Positions 38,009-46,654 of a stretch of 64,000 nt of DNA are shown here, one piece after another (position 1 is the first letter of the stretch; every line of letters begins with the position of its first letter). The DNA comes from Rhizobium sp. Leaf306 (GTDB taxonomy: Bacteria; Pseudomonadota; Alphaproteobacteria; Rhizobiales; Rhizobiaceae), in assembly GCF_001423425.1 (NCBI RefSeq), contig NZ_LMNX01000003.1, positions 529,044 to 593,043 on the forward strand, in the 5' to 3' direction. The notes under the pieces were generated by a model, which was not told where the DNA came from, did not search any database, and was given only the letters and a program-made list of their open reading frames with translations. The translations under genes were made by a program, and so were the position numbers.

Positions 38009-38776
38009 TTATACGGCCGGCGCGAAGGGCTGGACGGCATGGCCGGATTCTTCCAGAAGCGCGCGCAGCCGCTGCGCGATCGCGACTGCGCCTGGGCTGT
38101 CGCCATGCACGCAGATGGACTGCGCATCGATCTTCGTCATCGTGCCGTCGATCGCTTCGATCGCACCGTCGCGGACCATGCGCAGCATCCGCTGGGCCAC
38201 GAGTTCGGGATCATGCAGGACCGAGCCTTTTTCGCGGCGGGAGACAAGGTTGCCTTGCGGCGTATAGGCGCGATCGGCAAAGGCCTCGGCAACGACGGTC
38301 AGGCCTGCACTGCGCGCCTGCTCGACCAGTTGCGAACCGGCCAGCGCCATCAGCACCAGCGAGGGATCGATGGCTCGGATTGCCGCGATAACGTCGGCTG
38401 CCTGCCGCGCATCGATGGCGATCGTGTTGTAGAGCGCGCCGTGCGGTTTGACGTAGGTAACGCGAGTGCCAGCGGCCTTGGCGAGGCCCTGCAAGGCGCC
38501 GATCTGATAGATCACGTCGCCAATCAGTTCTTCGCTCGAAGGATCCATGTTGCGTCGGCCAAACCCTGCGAGATCGCGGTAGCCGACATGCGCGCCGATC
38601 GCCACGCCACGCTCTGCTGCTGCCTTCAAGGTCTTGAGAATGCCCGCCGGATCGCCTGCATGGAAGCCGCAGGCGACATTGGCGCTGCTCACGACGTCGA
38701 GCATGGCGGAATCGTCACCCATCTTCCAGGCGCCGAAGCTTTCGCCCAAGTCACTGTTGATGTCGATACTCAGCAT
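38009..38776 (-). CDS. pxpA: 5-oxoprolinase subunit A, LamB/YcsF family
   Basis: 255 residues from the ATG at 38776 ([15 protein letters not shown]), the standard start of this family; the open frame upstream to 38914 is not used. Conserved motifs: [26 protein letters not shown] and [15 protein letters not shown] [12 protein letters not shown]. It is the first gene of an eight-gene minus-strand operon and is divergent from the GntR regulator. Confidence 0.92.
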   Translation of the reverse strand: MLSIDINSDLGESFGAWKMGDDSAMLDVVSSANVACGFHAGDPAGILKTLKAAAERGVAIGAHVGYRDLAGFGRRNMDPSSEELIGDVIYQIGALQGLAKAAGTRVTYVKPHGALYNTIAIDARQAADVIAAIRAIDPSLVLMALAGSQLVEQARSAGLTVVAEAFADRAYTPQGNLVSRREKGSVLHDPELVAQRMLRMVRDGAIEAIDGTMTKIDAQSICVHGDSPGAVAIAQRLRALLEESGHAVQPFAPAV

Positions 38777-38822
38777 ACTGCCTGCCCGCCCTCTCGCTCG
38801 TTGACTAGACGCTAACAAAGGC

Positions 38823-38851
38823 GAACAATGCTGTCCAGAGTGTTGAACAAT
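38823..38851. promoter_or_regulatory. Candidate regulator sites in the pxpA/gntR divergent region
   Basis: GAACAAT occurs at 38823-38829 and again at 38845-38851, a 22-bp step (two helical turns), in an AT-rich patch of the 243-bp gap. The GntR-type protein at 39020 is the natural candidate to bind. No clear inverted repeat typical of FadR-type operators is seen, so this is weak. Confidence 0.3.
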
Positions 38852-39019
38852 TTTTATATGTTGCTCTACAGTTAGGCAAATGCGCAATAATGATGCGTCA
38901 CCCGCGTTTTGCACGGTTTAGTGGACCATGCGGGTTCGAGTTCGGCTCATTTCGCTTGTGACGGGGTTCGAAGCGCTTTACCGAAAATTGAGACGAGATC
39001 CGGAGCGAGGGGCAAAGGC

Positions 39020-39748
39020 TTGGCTGAACGCAAACTGCAAGGCGCTGATAAAGGCGTGCTTTCTGTTCCAGACGGCAACGGTCCAGTGATTGCGCGTCCG
39101 GGCGAGCCGGTGCAGACGCTTGCCGAAAGCGTTGCTAGTCGTATCCGCGATCAGGTTATCTCCGGCAGGCTTACTCCCGGCAGTCACCTTTCAGAATTGA
39201 CGCTTAGCGACGAGATGCAGGTATCACGCAACACGTTGCGCGAAGTATTCCGCATTCTGACCAAGGAAGGGCTGCTGCGATACGAAGCCAATCGGGGCGT
39301 TTTCGTTTCGACGCCCAGCATGGCAACAATCATCGATATCTACCGCGTCCGGCGGGTCATCGAATGCTCGGCAATTGCCAATGCCCATCCGCGCCATCCG
39401 GGCGTGGCCAAGATGCGGGCGGCCGTCGAGGCGGCGGCACTTTCGCGGGAAACGAAGGACTGGTTGAGCGTCGGTACTGCCGATATCGCATTCCATTCCG
39501 CCGTCGTCGAACTCGCCGACAGTTCGCGCCTTTCGGCCTTCTACGCACAGATATCGCTGGAACTGCGCCTCGTCTTCGGCCTGTTGCGCGATCCGGAGCT
39601 GCTGCATGGTCCGTTCATCGACCAGAACCTCGAGATCCTGACCGAACTGGAAGCGGGTCGCGCGCAGGAAGCATCCATCATGCTCGAGGCCTACCTCCTG
39701 CGGGCCGAACGGCTCATTCTGGGCGCCTATGCGCGCGTGACGAAGTAA
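39020..39748 (+). CDS. GntR-family regulator with FCD domain
   Basis: About 242 residues from a TTG at 39020 (GAGGGGCAAAGG upstream); no ATG is available before the DNA-binding domain, so the start is uncertain. The helix-turn-helix spans about 30-95 (LAESVASRIRDQVISGRLTPG, MQVSRNTLREVFRILTKEG) and the FCD ligand domain runs to the end. It is divergent from pxpA and likely senses a substrate of the oxoproline/peptide operon. Confidence 0.85.
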   Translation: MAERKLQGADKGVLSVPDGNGPVIARPGEPVQTLAESVASRIRDQVISGRLTPGSHLSELTLSDEMQVSRNTLREVFRILTKEGLLRYEANRGVFVSTPSMATIIDIYRVRRVIECSAIANAHPRHPGVAKMRAAVEAAALSRETKDWLSVGTADIAFHSAVVELADSSRLSAFYAQISLELRLVFGLLRDPELLHGPFIDQNLEILTELEAGRAQEASIMLEAYLLRAERLILGAYARVTK

Positions 39749-39752
39749 CGCT

Positions 39753-40733
39753 TCAGTCTTCGAATTCGACCATCACGCCGGGCTTCACCATGCTGGCCAG
39801 TTCCTCGGCGTCCCAGTTCGTGAGACGCACACAACCGTGCGAGCCCGCCTTATCGATCAGCGACGGCTCCGGCGTTCCGTGAATGCCATAGGTCGGCTCC
39901 GACAGATCGATCCATACCGTTCCGACCGGATTGTTGGCACCGCTCGGGAGTGTGAGCTTGGACTTGTTTTGTCCCTGCTGGAAGTTGATTTTTGGATTGT
40001 ATTCATAGGTCGGGTTACGGGCGACGCCGTTGACCTTATGCTTGCCGGAGGGCGAAGGATTATCCTCGCTCCCGATCGTGGCCGGATAAACCGCGATGAT
40101 AGCATTCTGGTCGTCGTAAGCGACCAGTTGTCCTTCCTTGCGACGAGCTTCTATCCGTTTGACGACGCCGGCGCGGGGCGCACCGATGTTGGCGACCAAG
40201 ATGGTTTCGCCGGCCTCGAATTTCGCCGATGGGTTCAGTGCATGCACGAGGTCCACGTCCATATGGAACCGCTCGGCGAGCTTTTCAGCGACGCTGGTAA
40301 AGCCAAGATGCTCCATCTTGGCCTGTTCGGCATAGTCCTTCGGAATCTCGGCGACGATGTCTGCAGCATCATCGGGATCGATCTGGTATGGACCGACGAC
40401 ATGCTGATCGTCTGCCAGACGCGTAACCACGTCGGGGTCGACTTTCCCGTCGACGGGAAGGCTCTGGAGCGCTTCGAAACCCGCGACAGCCTTGCGAACA
40501 TTGTTTCCGTCCAGGCCGTCGATCACGCCCGGGGAAGCGCCGGCGCGATCGAGGAGAACCTGAAGGTGAATGATCGCGGGATCCGGGGCAGGCTTCTCCT
40601 GCTGCTGGACGGGCTCTGGCGGAACAGCCGCAATATTCGCGTTGTTGACCGCCTCAGCGGTCAATTCCTGCGCTTGCGCGGCTCCGAATGTGATTGAGGA
40701 TAGAAGCGAGACGAGCAGGATTTTGTTTTTCAT
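39753..40733 (-). CDS. L,D-transpeptidase (YkuD) with peptidoglycan-binding region
   Basis: 326 residues from the ATG at 40733, with a signal peptide (LLSSITFGAAQAQ). Residues about 40-110 form a peptidoglycan-binding domain (ASPGVIDGLDGNNVRKAVAG), then a LysM-like segment (HMDVDLVHALNPSAKFEAGETI), then the YkuD domain with the active-site pattern HGTPE...SHGCVRLTNW (Cys near 301). It cross-links peptidoglycan or attaches proteins to it in the periplasm. Its 3' end is 4 nt from the GntR stop. Confidence 0.9.
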   Translation of the reverse strand: MKNKILLVSLLSSITFGAAQAQELTAEAVNNANIAAVPPEPVQQQEKPAPDPAIIHLQVLLDRAGASPGVIDGLDGNNVRKAVAGFEALQSLPVDGKVDPDVVTRLADDQHVVGPYQIDPDDAADIVAEIPKDYAEQAKMEHLGFTSVAEKLAERFHMDVDLVHALNPSAKFEAGETILVANIGAPRAGVVKRIEARRKEGQLVAYDDQNAIIAVYPATIGSEDNPSPSGKHKVNGVARNPTYEYNPKINFQQGQNKSKLTLPSGANNPVGTVWIDLSEPTYGIHGTPEPSLIDKAGSHGCVRLTNWDAEELASMVKPGVMVEFED

Positions 40734-40842
40734 GGCGTTAGAAGGCGTGAGTCCGACCGAAGTTCCGTCCATTTAGAAATTCTGGTCGGGCAAGCGGCTT
40801 GGACAGCCACAGAACGCGCCAACCGTTATCCTGACGACGGGT

Positions 40843-41439
40843 TTACAGCCCGCGAATATCGAGCCGTCCCGACTTCTGCATGTCTTCGAACCAGCGCTTT
40901 TCGGCGGCCCAGGCATGACCGTCCCAGCCTTCGAACGAAAAGCCCGCCACGATCACAGGCGGTGCATCTTCCGGGCGATTGAGGAGGGTTTCGAACGCAT
41001 AGACAAAGCCCGAGCTCAAGGCTGCGTCCGGCGCCGCGCCACGTGCCTCCAGCTCCTGTCGGGCCTGATCGTGAACGGATTGCTCGATATAGCGCACGCG
41101 TTTTCCGATGCCCTCCAGCAACGACGTCAGCTCCAAGGCGCCGCATTCGTCGCCGGGATCCGAACTCGGCGGAAAAACCAAGGTAATCAGTGCGGCTTTT
41201 CGCATCGCGGGGCGATTGGTGAACTCCGGGTCGGCCAGCCATTCGGTCGCCTGTCCGCCGCGGCTGACGAGAACCAGTTCGGAGATCTCCGTCCCCGAGA
41301 CGTCCATGAACCCAGCGGTATTGTTAAAGCGCGTGACCCAGTCACAGCGATCCGTCATCTGCCCGGCATCGACGAAGTCAGGGCAGTTGCCGATGATCGC
41401 GATATGGCTTTCGTCTCGGATGTTTGTCTCGTCCTTCAA
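40843..41439 (-). CDS. GT29-like (sialyltransferase-fold) putative glycosyltransferase
   Basis: 198 residues. Three motifs resemble the eukaryotic GT29 sialylmotifs. Motif L is HIAIIGNCPDFVDAG..DWVTRFNN (about 12-40). Motif S is SSGFVYAFETLL followed by VIVAGFSFEGW. Motif VS is H-x4-E in HAWAAEKRWFEDM (His175, Glu180). The length is shorter than eukaryotic enzymes, which have a stem and membrane anchor. It is the last of three overlapping glycosyltransferase genes. Donor sugar unknown; no CMP-sialate genes are in the window. Confidence 0.65.
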   Translation of the reverse strand: MKDETNIRDESHIAIIGNCPDFVDAGQMTDRCDWVTRFNNTAGFMDVSGTEISELVLVSRGGQATEWLADPEFTNRPAMRKAALITLVFPPSSDPGDECGALELTSLLEGIGKRVRYIEQSVHDQARQELEARGAAPDAALSSGFVYAFETLLNRPEDAPPVIVAGFSFEGWDGHAWAAEKRWFEDMQKSGRLDIRGL

Positions 41440-42626
41440 GATCTTGCCTTTCCAGACTTGGCTATTGCCTGCCGGTAGAGCGCCATGGTCTCGCGACCGA
41501 GATAGGGTCTATCGAAACGGCCGGCTGCCAGCACGGCGCGATGATGCAGTTGTTCACGCAACTGTGGCGACTGGATAAGGGATCGCAAGGAGGCTGCGAT
41601 GTCCTGGGGAAGCGTTCGTTCCGCGAGTAGCCCGGCTCCGGTCGCTCCGACGAATTCCCGCGCGCTCGGATCTTCAGCCGATGCGACCACGGGCCGCCCG
41701 AACGCAATCGCCTCCTGGTAAACCAGTCCGAAGCTTTCGTATCGCGACGGTGCCGCAACGATATGAGCCTGCCGATAGAGGTCGTGGAGCATTTCGTCGG
41801 GTTGGCGGCCCAGGGCGGTTACCCGTTCGCGCGCAACAGCGCTCATCTGCGACGGCAGATCGACGGACGGCACGCCGAGCAGATTGACGTGAAACGGAGG
41901 AAGTGTTCCGGAAGCGACTTCGGCGGCCAGGAGCTCTACCGCGCCCATCAGCTCTGCAAAACCCTTGCGCTGTTCCGCACGTCCGACGAACAGGATTCTG
42001 ACAGGTTCCTCTCCAGCCGGGTAGGGCGATGACTGTGCCGTCTTCAGCAATTCAGGCGGCAGCGAAAGACCGATCGTCCGATGCGGTATTTGGCTGTTGA
42101 TCTTATAGAGGTCGACGATCCGTCGACCGTGTTCGTCCGTATTGGAGATCAGCCCGGCGCTCGACCCTGCCTGCTTCTTTTCCAGCAAGTCCGCAGCAGC
42201 CGCGTCCAGCTTGTCTCGAACCGGCAGCTCAGCCATCCTGCTCCAGGCAGCGGGCGTCGAATTGCGCGTCACAAGCGCAAATCCGTGGCGACCCGTCAGC
42301 AAACTCGCTGGCGCGTACCAGTTGGTTGCTTCCACCACGTCGAAGGGCTTTGCCGCATGATCACGCAAAACGGCCTGGCGGAACCGCAGCGGTGCGGCGG
42401 CGTGACCGATCGCAGCCCATTTGCGCAGGCGTCCGATACGGGATTGATCCGAGATATCACAACCGACGACGCGAACGCCGTCTATGTCCTCGGCTCCCGA
42501 GCGATCGAGCGTAAAGACAGTCACGTCGCAGCCCTCGCCAGAGAGCGCCATAGCGATCTCCCTGGCCGCCGTCGAAAGTCCGCTTGGAGACGGCGGGTAG
42601 TCCCAGGCGAGAAGGGCTGTCCGCAT
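41436..42626 (-). CDS. GT4-family glycosyltransferase
   Basis: 396 residues from the ATG at 42626. GT-B fold: N-terminal domain opens RTALLAWDYPPSPSGLSTAAREIA, and the donor domain has VRILFVGRAEQRKG and the E-x7-E pattern in ESFGLVYQEAIAFGRPVVA. The start overlaps the upstream GT4 stop, and its stop overlaps the GT29-like start (ATGA both sides). It is a retaining NDP-sugar transferase of unknown acceptor; the tight overlaps show it works with its neighbours. Confidence 0.88.
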   Translation of the reverse strand: MRTALLAWDYPPSPSGLSTAAREIAMALSGEGCDVTVFTLDRSGAEDIDGVRVVGCDISDQSRIGRLRKWAAIGHAAAPLRFRQAVLRDHAAKPFDVVEATNWYAPASLLTGRHGFALVTRNSTPAAWSRMAELPVRDKLDAAAADLLEKKQAGSSAGLISNTDEHGRRIVDLYKINSQIPHRTIGLSLPPELLKTAQSSPYPAGEEPVRILFVGRAEQRKGFAELMGAVELLAAEVASGTLPPFHVNLLGVPSVDLPSQMSAVARERVTALGRQPDEMLHDLYRQAHIVAAPSRYESFGLVYQEAIAFGRPVVASAEDPSAREFVGATGAGLLAERTLPQDIAASLRSLIQSPQLREQLHHRAVLAAGRFDRPYLGRETMALYRQAIAKSGKARS

Positions 42627-43696
42627 CACGACTTCAGCATCCTCTTGTATATCTCGATATAGTCCCGCGCCATGCGGTCTGCGGTAAAGCGCTCCTCGAA
42701 CCGGGCGCGGATGCGGCGGCGATCGAGGCTTCCCACCTTGTTGACCGCTTCGACTGCCTGCGCTTCGTTCTCGACGATAAAGCCGGTGACACCGTCTTCC
42801 ACCACTTCGGAGACCGAACCCTTGTTCCACGCAATCACGGGCGTGCCGCAGGCCATGGCCTCGATCATGACCAGACCGAACGGTTCCGGCCAGTCGATCG
42901 GAAACAGCAGCGCTGTCGCACCGCGGAGCAACTCGCTCTTGGCCGCATCACCGACCGGGCCGACATACTCGACACCATCGCCAAGCTTCGGCCGGACATA
43001 GGTGTCGAAATAGAGCGGATTGCCGACGTCAACCGTACCGGCGAGCTTGATGGGGTGACCGCACTCGACCGCAACGTCGATTGCCTTGTCCGGCCGCTTC
43101 TGGTCGGTCATGCGCCCGATGAAGGCGAGATAGGACCCGGGCTCGAAGGAGGGCTCGAAGCGGTCTCCGTCGACGCCGTGAAGGACGACGCCGGCGCGGT
43201 TGGCTTCTGGGATCCCACGTTGCTGGGACGCTGAAATGGCCGCGACCGGCAGGTCGGGGAAGGCATTGAAGAACAGCTTCCGGTCAAGCTCGTCGACGCG
43301 CCAATGGATCGTTGTCAGCGATTTCGAGCGCTGATCGCCCAGCAGGGTCGCGTGAAAGAACTCGCCGTGGAAATGCAGGATGTCGAACTCGGCGAGCCGC
43401 TGGCGAACCTCTTCCAACGTCACGCTTTCGAGCACTGCCGGTATCGAAGGCGGCACGGTGCCGTGATCGCTCTCCAGAAACTGCAAGCTCGGCAGGGACC
43501 CGATCCGGGTGACCGGCGTGGTGCTGTCGGATGCCGCAAACAGGGTCACCTCACAACCCTGGCGTTGCATCGCTACGCAGAGATCGTGGATCACACGCTC
43601 CGTTCCGCCATGATCGCGGGGAGGAACGGGGAAGATACTTGGTGCAACCTGCGCAACCCTTATCGGCTTCGGGAGTTCCGGTGCGCATTCTAGCAT
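42626..43696 (-). CDS. GT4-family glycosyltransferase
   Basis: 356 residues. The acceptor domain opens IRVAQVAPSIFPVPPRDHGGTERVIHDL, a common GT4 glycine-rich start. The donor domain shows YLAFIGRMTDQKRPDKAI and EPFGLVMIEAMACGTPVIA (E-x7-E). AAGGA lies 6 nt before the ATG. It is the first gene of the minus-strand glycosyltransferase operon, only 31 bp from the divergent gene at 43728. Confidence 0.88.
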   Translation of the reverse strand: MLECAPELPKPIRVAQVAPSIFPVPPRDHGGTERVIHDLCVAMQRQGCEVTLFAASDSTTPVTRIGSLPSLQFLESDHGTVPPSIPAVLESVTLEEVRQRLAEFDILHFHGEFFHATLLGDQRSKSLTTIHWRVDELDRKLFFNAFPDLPVAAISASQQRGIPEANRAGVVLHGVDGDRFEPSFEPGSYLAFIGRMTDQKRPDKAIDVAVECGHPIKLAGTVDVGNPLYFDTYVRPKLGDGVEYVGPVGDAAKSELLRGATALLFPIDWPEPFGLVMIEAMACGTPVIAWNKGSVSEVVEDGVTGFIVENEAQAVEAVNKVGSLDRRRIRARFEERFTADRMARDYIEIYKRMLKS

Positions 43697-43727
43697 TTTG
43701 TATCCTTGTTGCTCAGAAAGGTTGTGT

Positions 43728-45794
43728 ATGTTCGTTCTTCATGTCGCACTTCAAGGGTGTCTGCGCGGAAATAATGTCGAGTATGGGCTAACGGCCGATA
43801 CCGGCGGGCATATCCGCTACTTGATGGATCTTGTCGGCGCCTGTGAAGCCTCTGACACCGCCTCCAAAATAGTGATCGCAACGCGCGCCTTCGAAGGCCA
43901 CGGCGAGGACTATCAGCGGCCTTCCGAGGCCGTGAGCCCCCAGATTTCGATTGTACGGTTGCGTACCAACCGCCCCGATTATGTCAGCAAAGAGGATATG
44001 CATGCAGAGGTTGCATCCTTCAGCGAAGCGCTGATCGCTCACCTTCGCGAACATGGGCTTCCTGACATTGTCCATGCGCATTACGCCGACGCTGCGGTCG
44101 TCGCTGCACGGATCAAAACGGAGTTGGGCATTCCCTTCGTTTTCACGGGGCATTCGCTCGGCAGGGTGAAAATTGCGGCCATGCCGGAAATCGCATCGGA
44201 CGCATCCATGACGCATCGTCTTGCGGCGGAAGAATGCGCGCTTGAACAGGCGTCCCTGATCATTGCGTCCTCGCGCGACGAGGCTGAGCTGCAGTACAAG
44301 GGGTATGACAATTACGACGCCGGCAAAATCCGCGTGCTTCCGCCCGGCAGCGACCTCGATGCTTTTCAGGGCGCCCAGTCATCGGAAACTGTCGAGGTCC
44401 AGCTCGCTCGTTTCCTCGCTGAACCTGAAAAGCCTGTGTTGCTTGCCATCGCGCGCCCGGTCACCAAAAAGAACCTGATCGGGCTTGTACGGGCCTACGG
44501 AAAATCGCCAGCGCTCCAGGAAGCTGCGAACCTCGTGATCCTCGCCGGCAACCGCTGCGAAATCGACGAGCTCGAACCGGATCTCGCGGACAACCTGCGC
44601 GAAATCCTTCATCTCGTAGATACCTACGATCTGTACGGCAAGATCGCCTATCCGAAGATGCATCGACCGGATCTGGTGCCAGCCTATTATGCCTATGCTC
44701 GCGATCGCGGTGGCATTTTCGTCAATCCGGCACTCAACGAACCGTTCGGATTGACGCTCCTGGAAGCCTCGGCCGTTGGTCTGCCCTTGATCGCGACAGA
44801 CAGCGGCGGCCCCAATGATATCGTCGAGACCTGCGGCAACGGTGTGTTGATAGACCCGCGCGACGAGGACGGTCTTGCTTCCGCCGCGCTGAAAATCCTA
44901 GGCTGCTCCGAAACGTGGCAGACTTACTCCAAGGCCGGCGAACGTGCTGTCGCCTGTTATGACTGGGCGCGACATACCGAACGGTATCACGGCCTGCTCT
45001 CGGAGCTGATCGACAAGCCCGCAGCCAAGACGGAAAAGCCCTCGCAGCTACTGATCAGCGACATCGACAACACTCTGGTGGGATCGGTTCCGCATCTGCA
45101 TGCCTTTGGCAATTGGCGGCGACAGCAGAGTGGATTGTCGTTCGGGGTCGCGACCGGTCGTTCCTTCCACAGCGCCATGGCCATTCTCGAACAGGAGGAT
45201 GTGCCGAGGCCGGAAGTCATGATCACCTCGGTCGGATCCGAGATCTATCACCTGAGCGAGAACGGCGTCTCCTACGAGTATGACCGGCATTGGGCCGAGC
45301 GCATCGCCGAGAACTGGGACCGAAGCGGCATCGAGAGAGTTCTGCGCAAGGCAGGCTTCCTCACCCCGCAGGCATCGCTCGAACAGCGCGACTTCAAGCT
45401 CAGCTATTTCAGTGACGGCTCGAGCGGCGTCGTGGCACGCATCAAGGAACTGCTGGAAAAGGCCGGTTTGCGCGCGTCGGTGATCCACAGCCATCGACGG
45501 TACCTCGACGTCCTGCCGCTCAGGGCTTCAAAAGGGACGGCCGTTGACTACGTCCGTCGTGGTGCTGGACTGTCTGAAAACATGGTGTTCGTCGCCGGCG
45601 ATTCCGGCAACGATATCGAGATGCTTCAGGCCATCCCGCAGTCGATCATCGTCGCCAACTACTCGGATGGACTGGCCACGCTTCCTGCACTCAGTCATTC
45701 CTATATCGCTTCAGAAACCCACGCGGCAGGGATTATCGAAGGTGTTCTCCACTTCCGCAGACAGGCGGAGGCTGAATGTCTCTCAGTGTCCTGA
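43728..45794 (+). CDS. Sucrose-phosphate synthase-like glycosyltransferase fused to an HAD phosphatase
   Basis: 688 residues from the ATG at 43728 (AAAGG upstream). Residues about 1-430 are an SPS-like GT4 domain: HVALQGCLRGNN..YGLTADTGGHIRYL, IARPVTKKNLIGLVRAYG and NPALNEPFGLTLLEASAVGLPLIATDSGG. Residues about 450-688 are an HAD-IIB domain like sucrose-phosphatase, with DIDNTLVG (motif I), ATGRS and GDSGNDIEML (motif IV), all intact. The fusion would transfer a sugar to a sugar phosphate, then remove the phosphate, making a non-reducing disaccharide such as sucrose or mannosylfructose. Confidence 0.87.
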   Translation: MFVLHVALQGCLRGNNVEYGLTADTGGHIRYLMDLVGACEASDTASKIVIATRAFEGHGEDYQRPSEAVSPQISIVRLRTNRPDYVSKEDMHAEVASFSEALIAHLREHGLPDIVHAHYADAAVVAARIKTELGIPFVFTGHSLGRVKIAAMPEIASDASMTHRLAAEECALEQASLIIASSRDEAELQYKGYDNYDAGKIRVLPPGSDLDAFQGAQSSETVEVQLARFLAEPEKPVLLAIARPVTKKNLIGLVRAYGKSPALQEAANLVILAGNRCEIDELEPDLADNLREILHLVDTYDLYGKIAYPKMHRPDLVPAYYAYARDRGGIFVNPALNEPFGLTLLEASAVGLPLIATDSGGPNDIVETCGNGVLIDPRDEDGLASAALKILGCSETWQTYSKAGERAVACYDWARHTERYHGLLSELIDKPAAKTEKPSQLLISDIDNTLVGSVPHLHAFGNWRRQQSGLSFGVATGRSFHSAMAILEQEDVPRPEVMITSVGSEIYHLSENGVSYEYDRHWAERIAENWDRSGIERVLRKAGFLTPQASLEQRDFKLSYFSDGSSGVVARIKELLEKAGLRASVIHSHRRYLDVLPLRASKGTAVDYVRRGAGLSENMVFVAGDSGNDIEMLQAIPQSIIVANYSDGLATLPALSHSYIASETHAAGIIEGVLHFRRQAEAECLSVS

Positions 45795-46642
45795 CCCTGG
45801 TTCGTGGCCGCGAGCGACATCTCGCCAACCTGATGCGCAGCCTTGGGGAGCAGTCGTGCCTTCCCACGGAACTCGTGATCGCCTGGATGCAGCCGGAGCC
45901 TTTCGAGGATCTGCCGAGCCTGCCGTTTCCGGTCAAGCACGTGTTCGTCGAGGGAGAGGACTTGCCTCTTGCCAAGGCGCGGAACGCGGCGGCAACCGCG
46001 GCTTCGGTGGACACACTCATGTTTCTCGACGTTGACTGCATCGCGTCGCCAACGGTTGTTGAATCCTACTCTGCCGCCTTGAACGAGCATGACGGGATCT
46101 GTCTGAGCGAAGTTCTGTATCTGCCTGCCGAAGTGACCGATTTCCGGGGAGACTACGGTGTGCTCGAAGAGCTCGGCAAACCGCATGTCTCCAAGCCCCG
46201 GTTTCCTGAATTCGGCCGTGTCGAGCAGGAACCGGATGGCGGCCAGCTTTGGGGCCTGTCCTTCGCGCTGCGAAAAAGCACGTGGCAAGCGATCGGCGGT
46301 ATGGATGAGCGCTTCGTCGGTTATGGCGGAGAAGAAACCGACTTCGCCGCATCGGCAGAGCAGGCCGGAGTGAAGACCTACCGGGTGGGTGGCGCGCGCG
46401 TCTATCACCAGCATCACCCGGTCCTCATACCGCCTCTGCACAACTTCGACCCGATCTTGCGCAACGCCCGCCTCTTTCAGGAAAAGCATGGCCGCTGGTG
46501 CATGGGCTACTGGCTTGGCCAGTTCCGCGCGGCGGGGCTGATCCGATGGGAGGAGGTTGGCGATGCGCTGGACGTCCTGCGCTTTCCGGACCCGACTGAA
46601 ATTGAGGCCGCGCGACAGCCCGGTACCGTTCTGTATTCATAG
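45776..46642 (+). CDS. GT2/GT7-type glycosyltransferase
   Basis: 288 residues. The GT-A fold shows the metal-binding DVD in LMFLDVDCIASPTV and, near residue 180, WQAIGGMDERFVGYGGEETDFA, the C-terminal galactosyltransferase-like (GT7/GT27) loop. The start lies 19 nt inside the end of the SPS-like gene, with GGAGG upstream, so it is translationally coupled. Soluble, no membrane helix. Confidence 0.85.
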   Translation: MSLSVLTLVRGRERHLANLMRSLGEQSCLPTELVIAWMQPEPFEDLPSLPFPVKHVFVEGEDLPLAKARNAAATAASVDTLMFLDVDCIASPTVVESYSAALNEHDGICLSEVLYLPAEVTDFRGDYGVLEELGKPHVSKPRFPEFGRVEQEPDGGQLWGLSFALRKSTWQAIGGMDERFVGYGGEETDFAASAEQAGVKTYRVGGARVYHQHHPVLIPPLHNFDPILRNARLFQEKHGRWCMGYWLGQFRAAGLIRWEEVGDALDVLRFPDPTEIEAARQPGTVLYS

Positions 46643-46654
46643 GAATCATCGAGT

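Noticed and set aside
38930..38945. Partial FadR-type operator (TGGACCA) before the GntR gene
   Set aside because: Only one half of the TGGT-N2-GACCA-type site is present; no inverted partner at the right spacing.
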